Shown: one piece after another, positions 50,269 through 55,102 of the stretch
Position numbering within the stretch: position 1 is the stretch's first letter
How the letters are laid out: every line of letters starts with the position of its first letter
Assembly (NCBI RefSeq): GCF_002162835.1
Contig: NZ_MAAX01000177.1
Span: forward strand, 1 to 55,102
DNA from: Nonlabens dokdonensis
GTDB lineage: Bacteria > Bacteroidota > Bacteroidia > Flavobacteriales > Flavobacteriaceae
Length of the DNA stretch: 55,102 nucleotides
Direction: 5' to 3'
Position numbers and translations under genes: made by a program
The notes under the pieces: model-generated
What the model was told of the DNA's origin: nothing
The model's input: the letters and a program-made list of their open reading frames with translations, nothing else
Databases searched by the model: none

Positions 50269-50859
50269 ATGCAATACCCAAATATTACAGCTCCAGATTC
50301 CATCTTAAAAGAAGCAGAAAAAGCGATGTCTTTTTATCCTGCTTTACAGAATACTGAAATTGAATTTAAGTTCAATGATATGGTGCGCAAGAATTTCATG
50401 CAAGCGCAACCAACTTATAAAAGTATTTTTAAATCACGCCATAATCGCAGTTACATCATTTTAATAAGCAAAGAATTCAAAGTAGAAAATGAAATTTTTA
50501 CTATTAAGGAAATCCCTAGCGATGTATTAACTGGATGGTTGGGTCATGAATTAGGTCACGTAATGGATTATCGATCACGTTCTACCATAGACATGATTTT
50601 CTTTGGACTTAAATATCTTTATTCTCATGCACATATTCAAGAGGTAGAACGTGCCGCAGACGACTATGCCGTGCGCCACGGTATGGGAGAATATATTTTA
50701 AAAACTAAAAATTTTATTCTTAATCATACCAGCCTGTCTGAAAAATATAAAAAACACATGCGTAAATTCTACCTGTCTCCTGAAGAGATTTTAGAATTGA
50801 TTAACCGTTATGGAGAAACTGGAGAAAAGCCTAGTCAAGATGAACTAGCGCCTAATTAG
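50269..50859 (+). CDS. HELGH-type soluble metallopeptidase-like protein
   Basis: This 196-residue protein carries a zinc-peptidase core, WLGHELGHVMDYRSR, and the downstream third-ligand region EVERAADDYAVRHG, as in gluzincin (M48-like) peptidases. The ATG at 50269 is used instead of an upstream TTG. No signal peptide or transmembrane helix is seen, so it is probably cytosolic. The substrate is unknown. It is divergent from paaE and ends six bases before an 8-bp tandem array. Confidence 0.75.
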   Translation: MQYPNITAPDSILKEAEKAMSFYPALQNTEIEFKFNDMVRKNFMQAQPTYKSIFKSRHNRSYIILISKEFKVENEIFTIKEIPSDVLTGWLGHELGHVMDYRSRSTIDMIFFGLKYLYSHAHIQEVERAADDYAVRHGMGEYILKTKNFILNHTSLSEKYKKHMRKFYLSPEEILELINRYGETGEKPSQDELAPN

Positions 50860-50864
50860 TCGGT

Positions 50865-50986
50865 GAGTTGGTGAGTTGGTGAGTTGGTGAGTTGGTGAGT
50901 TTTTCTTTGCTGCGCAAAAAAAAATCAATTGGCACGGAATTATAATTTTCTCAATCACTCAAAAACAAAGACTCAGAGACTCAGAG
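50865..50986. repeat. Gene-less tandem-repeat element E (miniature form of cassette B)
   Basis: Four GAGTTGGT units (50865-50896), about 60 bases of spacer, then ACTCAAAAACAAAG followed by two ACTCAGAG units (50971-50986) form the same inverted 8-bp architecture as cassette B. The spacer (50897-50956) has no usable reading frame. It lies between the convergent metallopeptidase and GH3 genes. Confidence 0.7.
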
Positions 50987-50995
50987 TTAACAAAC

Positions 50996-52516
50996 TCAAA
51001 GCCTACTCACAAACTCTTCCCAGGCTTTAAACTTCTCTTCATCCATTACCTTTTCCATTTTAACCTGACCACCTTTTTTCTTATTGTGATCGTTCCATTT
51101 GGCAAACGTTTCTGGTTGTACTTTATGAACTTGCACACCTTTTAGTGCCTTAGTTCTGGCTACTTTATAATTTTTATTAGCTTCTTGTAGCGATTGATCA
51201 AGAGCATCTGCAAGTTCATTTTCTGAGGTTTCTGTTTCAGTTCCTAGATACCATACATGCTGAAATTCTCCATTAATTTTCTTGGCAGAAACGGTAAACT
51301 CCTTAATGCTGGTATTGAATTTTTCTTGCAGTTCTGTAATTGCGGTTTCCATCTTAAGAACTGATAACTGACTACCTACTACGTTTAAGAAAAACTTAGT
51401 TCTACCGGTAATTTTAATTTCTGCTTTTTCTACATCTGTAAATTTTATTGTATCACCTATTAAGTAACGCCATGCACCAGATACTGTCGATATGATTAAA
51501 GCATAATCGACCTCTGGTTCTACCTCAGCCATGGTTAGAACTGGCGCATCATCAGTAATGCTACCATCTTGTTCTACATAGTCTGGTTGAAAAGGCACAA
51601 ATTCAAAATAGATACCTCCATCTGTGATTAATTGCATAGCATCAGTTTCTGGTCTTTGCTGGCAGGCGATAAATCCTTCACTAGCAAGATAAGTATCAAC
51701 TATCTGAACTGGCTTTGAAAACAGTTTTTCAAAACTCGAGCGATAAGGTTCAAAGGCTACACCACCAGAAGTATAAACCGACAGATTAGGCCATATTTCA
51801 TGAATGGAATCAACATTATGATGATCCATTACTTTTCTGAGCATCATTTCTAACCATGATGGGATACCACTCAACATTCCTATATCCCAGTTTTTAGCCT
51901 CTTCGGCTATTTTTTGAACGCGTTCATCCCAATCGTCTATGGACGATATTTCTTTTCCTGGTCTGTAAAAAGAGTCTAAAAACTCTGGAATATTACTGGC
52001 AGATATTCCACTAATTTCTCCTATCGTAAAACCATTTTCTTCACTCAAATCTGTAGAGCTTCCTAGAGCCAGCACTTCGCTTTCAAAAACATCAGTAGGC
52101 AAGTCAAAATTAGTCAATGCGCTTACCTGTCTGGTTCCAGCAGATTTTATAGCTGCAATCATTTCATCTGTAACAGGAATAGTTTTAGATTTTTTTCCTG
52201 TCGTACCACTTGACCTAGCAAGAAATTTTGGTACGCCTGGCCATGTGATATTAGGTTTTCCTTCTTTCATGCGAGACCACCATTGCTCGTCCATTTTATG
52301 ATAGTCGTAAAACGGTACCGCTTTCGCGAAAGCGTGCTCCATATCATCATCATCTAAAACAGCATTAAAATCATAATAAAGACCGAAAGAGGTGTTTTTT
52401 GCAGTTTTCAATAAATTTTTTAAAACCTTGTTTTGTGCTTCTACGTGATTTGTAGTAGAACTCACAGATTCATGTAGGTTTAAAGCTGTTTTAATTATAG
52501 GTCCTATTAACGCCAT
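50996..52516 (-). CDS. GH3 auxin-responsive promoter family protein (acyl-adenylate-forming)
   Basis: This 506-residue protein of the GH3 fold has the phosphate-binding motif FLARSSGTTGKKSKTIPVT, followed by VYTSGGVAFEPY and YLASEGFIACQ of the ANL-like active site. Bacterial GH3 proteins conjugate acids to amino acids or have unknown roles. The ATG at 52516 (MALIGPIIK) is preferred to a TTG seven codons upstream. The palindrome is read as MEHAFAKAVPF. Proximity to paa genes raises the possibility of an aryl-acid substrate, which is untested. Confidence 0.88.
   Translation of the reverse strand: MALIGPIIKTALNLHESVSSTTNHVEAQNKVLKNLLKTAKNTSFGLYYDFNAVLDDDDMEHAFAKAVPFYDYHKMDEQWWSRMKEGKPNITWPGVPKFLARSSGTTGKKSKTIPVTDEMIAAIKSAGTRQVSALTNFDLPTDVFESEVLALGSSTDLSEENGFTIGEISGISASNIPEFLDSFYRPGKEISSIDDWDERVQKIAEEAKNWDIGMLSGIPSWLEMMLRKVMDHHNVDSIHEIWPNLSVYTSGGVAFEPYRSSFEKLFSKPVQIVDTYLASEGFIACQQRPETDAMQLITDGGIYFEFVPFQPDYVEQDGSITDDAPVLTMAEVEPEVDYALIISTVSGAWRYLIGDTIKFTDVEKAEIKITGRTKFFLNVVGSQLSVLKMETAITELQEKFNTSIKEFTVSAKKINGEFQHVWYLGTETETSENELADALDQSLQEANKNYKVARTKALKGVQVHKVQPETFAKWNDHNKKKGGQVKMEKVMDEEKFKAWEEFVSRL
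52319..52334. repeat. 16-bp palindrome, intragenic copy 17
   Basis: An exact copy inside the GH3 gene, near its 5' end, is read as AFAKA. It is followed on the plus strand by TGCTC, as in the paaH copy. Confidence 0.9.
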
Positions 52517-52683
52517 GGTAAGTTGTAATTTACTCAAAAATACATCTAAGCCTTTTTATAAAGGGTTAAGAATGTGGTAAGGTTTATAAAATTTTGTGTG
52601 ACAGATGGAGGTAATCTTTGCGAGCCTTATACCTCATATTAAATAAGAATAAAAGCATTAATGTATTTAAAATGCGATTGTTA

Positions 52684-53547
52684 TTAATGATACTTCGTAA
52701 AAATCTTAGTCGCTTCATTATAACTGCTTTCAAACGGCATAGCATTTACATTTGAATCTACTTTTGCAGCGCCAAAATAACTTACCATTTTCTCTGTAGG
52801 CATGTTTCCTGTAAGTTCGTCTTTTGCCATCGGGCAACCACCGAATCCTTGAATTGCTCCATCAAACCTGCGGCAACCTGCTTTGTAGGCGGCGTCTACT
52901 TTTTCATGCCATTTTGTAGGTGTGGTATGTAGATGAGCACCAAATTCTATATCAGGATATTTAGGTATCAAGTTAGAAAATAAATAGGTAATCGTTTCTG
53001 GATCAGAGGTTCCAACAGTGTCAGAAAGGGACAGAATTTTCACACCCATTTTATATAACTTCTCGGTCCACTCACCTACAATCTCAACATTCCAAGGATC
53101 TCCATAAGGATTACCAAAGCCCATAGAGATATAAACTACAAGCTCTTTATTATTCTTATTTGCGAGATCAATAATTTCCTGCAACAACTCCACACTTTGC
53201 GCTATAGTTTTGTGCGTGTTACGCATTTGAAAATTCTCAGATATAGAAAATGGATAACCTAAATATTGAATTTCCGAATGTTCGCAAGCAGCTTGTGCGC
53301 CACGTAAGTTGGCTACAATAGCGAGTAGTTTAGAATCGGTTTTTGAGAGGTCTAGTTTAGAAAGAACCTCAGCGGTATCCACCATTTGCGGTATCGCCTT
53401 AGGAGAAACAAAACTTCCAAAATCAATAGTATCAAAGCCGCATCGTAACAAAGACTGAATGTATTGCACTTTCAAGTCTGTAGGGATAAATTCTTTTATT
53501 CCTTGCATCGCGTCACGTGGACATTCTATGATTTTTACTTTTTCCAT
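52684..53547 (-). CDS. Hydroxymethylglutaryl-CoA lyase family protein
   Basis: This 287-residue TIM-barrel lyase has VKIIECPRDAMQGIKEFIPT, GFDTIDFGSFVSPKAIPQM and SLSDTVGTSDPETITYLFSN. The barrel closes with GCRRFDGAIQGFGGCPMAKDELTGNMPTE, containing the metal-binding and catalytic Cys region. It cleaves HMG-CoA to acetoacetate and acetyl-CoA in leucine or ketone body metabolism. The variant CPRDAMQG replaces the commoner GPRDGLQ; that is typical of Bacteroidota. Confidence 0.9.
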   Translation of the reverse strand: MEKVKIIECPRDAMQGIKEFIPTDLKVQYIQSLLRCGFDTIDFGSFVSPKAIPQMVDTAEVLSKLDLSKTDSKLLAIVANLRGAQAACEHSEIQYLGYPFSISENFQMRNTHKTIAQSVELLQEIIDLANKNNKELVVYISMGFGNPYGDPWNVEIVGEWTEKLYKMGVKILSLSDTVGTSDPETITYLFSNLIPKYPDIEFGAHLHTTPTKWHEKVDAAYKAGCRRFDGAIQGFGGCPMAKDELTGNMPTEKMVSYFGAAKVDSNVNAMPFESSYNEATKIFTKYH

Positions 53548-53554
53548 TGAGCTG

Positions 53555-53562
53555 CAAATATA
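53555..53562 (-). promoter_or_regulatory. Candidate -7 box of HMG-CoA lyase
   Basis: The minus strand reads TATATTTG seven bases before the ATG, so the transcript would have almost no leader. Confidence 0.4.
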
Positions 53563-53602
53563 AGCTTACGCAAAGGTTTGCGAAAATGATTTGACGACTT
53601 GA

Positions 53603-54220
53603 TTAAGGAATCAAAATCGCTACCGCAATTCCTATAAAAACAACAATCTGCGTCCATTTCATAGATGGCGCAAACCATTTGGATGATTTGATAAAACTTG
53701 CTGCTTTGCCAGCTAAAAGTGCTATCGTATAAAAAGTAAGTAAAGAAACTAACATAAAAACACCACCAAGCATATAGATTTGAATCCAGTCTGAATAGGA
53801 ATTCTCTATAACAAACTGTGGTAATAAAGCTAGAAAGAATAAGGTTACTTTAGGATTCAACAAATTCATGGTGATTCCTACTTTGTAGAGTTTCCATAGA
53901 CTTTGAGAAGAAGCATTTGAATCGCCAAATTCTATAGACGCGTCTGACTTGAAAATTTTATAAGCGAGATAGAGCAAGTAAATGGCTCCAGCAATTTTTA
54001 TAGAATACAACAACCATTCATTATCTCGAATTATAACCGCAAAACCTAATGCAACTATAGAAGTGTGAACGATACAGCCTGTAATTAAACCACTAGCGAT
54101 AGCGATACCGTATTTAGAACCTCTTGCTACAGATTGTGTGAGTACAAAAATATTATCTGGTCCTGGGCTTAATGCGAGAAGTAAGGTTGCCAGCGCAAAG
54201 GATATTAGAGTTTCTAGCAT
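53603..54220 (-). CDS. LysE/RhtB family amino acid exporter
   Basis: This 205-residue inner-membrane protein of about six helices starts LISFALATLLLALSPGPDNIFVLTQSVARGSKYGIAIASGLITGC, the LysE/RhtB signature with the conserved PGP motif. It exports amino acids or homoserine lactone-type compounds; the substrate is not predictable. It is an isolated gene, following the BamE-like lipoprotein gene and its terminator. Confidence 0.88.
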   Translation of the reverse strand: MLETLISFALATLLLALSPGPDNIFVLTQSVARGSKYGIAIASGLITGCIVHTSIVALGFAVIIRDNEWLLYSIKIAGAIYLLYLAYKIFKSDASIEFGDSNASSQSLWKLYKVGITMNLLNPKVTLFFLALLPQFVIENSYSDWIQIYMLGGVFMLVSLLTFYTIALLAGKAASFIKSSKWFAPSMKWTQIVVFIGIAVAILIP

Positions 54221-54251
54221 AAAGTGAAATAAATTTCAAACTTACGTAAAA

Positions 54252-54281
54252 CAAAAAAACTGCCTGAATCAACAGACAGTT
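54252..54281 (-). terminator. Rho-independent terminator
   Basis: On the minus strand AACTGTCTG pairs with CAGGCAGTT (one mismatch) and is followed by seven T residues, just after the BamE-like gene. Confidence 0.75.
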
Positions 54282-54304
54282 CTTGTAAATTTAAGTAAAT
54301 AAAA

Positions 54305-54598
54305 TTACTTATCTTCAGGTAGACGTTCCTGTATAACTTTATAAACAATATTATTTTTAATATAATACGCTTCACCGACTCTAGTCGATGAATAGCCATC
54401 AGTATTTCTAAACGCTCTGCTATAAACATAAATCTCCACTTCTTCTTCTTGTCGAATAGCGAGAGGTTCTCCTTTTTTCTTTACTAATTCACTTTTAGTT
54501 TTTCCTTTCCATTTTTTAGTTGCATAGTCTTCTACAGTAGCGCAACTGAATATAAAAAATGCAAAAAGGACTGGTAATAAAAATTTAATGTTTTTCAT
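54305..54598 (-). CDS. BamE/SmpA-like small lipoprotein
   Basis: This 97-residue precursor has a lipobox (FFIFSC, after MKNIKFLLPVLFA) and a mature domain starting KGKTKSELVKKKGEPLAIR, which fits the G-xT-x-x-V-x-x-x-G-x-P opening of the BamE/SmpA/OmlA fold. Beta strands follow (EIYVYSRAF, YYIKNNIVYKVIQERL). The assignment is tentative. The gene precedes a strong terminator. Confidence 0.6.
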   Translation of the reverse strand: MKNIKFLLPVLFAFFIFSCATVEDYATKKWKGKTKSELVKKKGEPLAIRQEEEVEIYVYSRAFRNTDGYSSTRVGEAYYIKNNIVYKVIQERLPEDK

Positions 54599-54631
54599 AT
54601 TTCTTAAAGTTTTATCAAAAAAACAAAAAAA

Positions 54632-55102
54632 CTAGCGAGCTTTCCTAATTATTTCTTCGTTAATCTTCTTAATCAACGCTGGACCTTCATAAACAAAACC
54701 TGTGTACAACTGCACCAGACTGGCGCCAGCATTAAGTTTATCTATAGCATCTTGTGCGGTCATGATTCCGCCGACTCCAATGATAGGGAAAGCACCGTTG
54801 CTTTTATCGTACAAAAATGAAATGACTTCTGTAGCGCGATTTGTTAGTGGTGCACCGCTTAAACCACCGGCTTGATTTATGAGAGATTCCTTAGACTGCA
54901 AACCTTCTCTAGAGATGGTTGTGTTAGAAGCGATTACTCCGTCAATTTGAGTATCTTCTACAATTCCTATAATATCTAGCAACTGATCGTTAGTCAAGTC
55001 TGGAGCGATTTTAAGAAGTATCGGTTTTCTTTGAGGCTTTTTATTATTTAAGTCTTGAAGTGTTTGAAGTATATGCGTTAAGGGTTTTCTGTCTTGTAAC
55101 TC
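54632..55102 (-). CDS. pyrD: Dihydroorotate dehydrogenase (quinone), 3' part
   Basis: The last 156 residues of a class 2 dihydroorotate dehydrogenase are present; the frame is open to the window edge. Visible motifs are [85 protein letters not shown], which together make up the FMN-phosphate-binding end of the barrel. It converts dihydroorotate to orotate in pyrimidine synthesis, linked to the quinone pool at the inner membrane. Confidence 0.94.
   Translation of the reverse strand, partial: ELQDRKPLTHILQTLQDLNNKKPQRKPILLKIAPDLTNDQLLDIIGIVEDTQIDGVIASNTTISREGLQSKESLINQAGGLSGAPLTNRATEVISFLYDKSNGAFPIIGVGGIMTAQDAIDKLNAGASLVQLYTGFVYEGPALIKKINEEIIRKAR

Noticed and set aside
2423-52334. The 16-bp palindrome as parS or a Noc site
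   Set aside because: parS has the centre ACGT with TGTTTC arms and is limited to a few copies near the origin; here there are about 17 copies in 55 kb, including coding sequence.

Overview
The window is about 55 kb of an AT-rich chromosome from a member of the Bacteroidota, almost certainly a marine Flavobacteriaceae. The evidence is the set of lineage-typical families (type IX secretion C-terminal sorting domains, a GLPGLI protein, DUF6090, DUF5522, DUF4136, long-form urocanase, SusC/TonB-type receptors), promoter-like boxes of the form TAnnTTTG, and frequent TTG starts. A Nonlabens- or Dokdonia-like genus is my guess, not a demonstrated assignment. No rRNA, tRNA, CRISPR or classical insertion sequence was recognised.

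Layout. 0-8 kb: a cryptochrome-DASH / DUF2256 / flavin reductase operon, a methyltransferase, a YegP-like protein, a TonB receptor, lipB, a DUF6090 protein and a YqaE-type membrane peptide. 8-18 kb: lysS, small envelope proteins separated by clear hairpin terminators, hemL, a LysM glucosaminidase lipoprotein, an ACC deaminase-like enzyme, a short HExxH protein, a DUF5522 protein and hutU. 18-51 kb: a dispersed phenylacetate (paa) catabolic region, almost all on the minus strand: 2-oxoacid dehydrogenase E1 and E2, paaY, an enoyl-CoA hydratase, paaZ, paaJ, paaI, paaH, paaG and paaD-C-B-A-E. Unrelated plus-strand genes lie between them (two VGIGTTNP proteins, a GLPGLI/receptor trio, nhaA, a T9SS protein). 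51-55 kb: a GH3-family enzyme, an HMG-CoA lyase, a LysE exporter, a BamE-like lipoprotein and the 3' part of pyrD.

The most unusual feature is a set of tiny cassettes that fill the gaps between minus-strand paa-region genes. Two carry a GIY-YIG nuclease gene between hairpin-forming terminal inverted repeats; in one pair the two ends differ by paired changes that keep the hairpin. Four carry a four-helix-bundle (23S-IVS/Avd-like) gene between short-period (6, 7 or 8 bp) tandem arrays placed in inverted orientation. Three further gaps hold the same kind of ends without any gene. All six cassette genes run in the direction of the host operon, and cassette edges lie from 1 to about 75 bases from the neighbouring start or stop codons.

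Two other sequence systems overlay the region. A 16-bp palindrome, CGCTTTCGCGAAAGCG, occurs about 17 times, inside as well as between genes, and where intragenic it is read as AFAKA or RFRES. A different palindrome, ACTAACnnnnGTTAGT, lies upstream of exactly three minus-strand operons (E2-E1, paaZ and paaE-A-B-C-D). It is a good candidate operator tying the dehydrogenase complex to phenylacetate catabolism. Neither a TetR-type regulator nor a phenylacetate-CoA ligase is present in the window.
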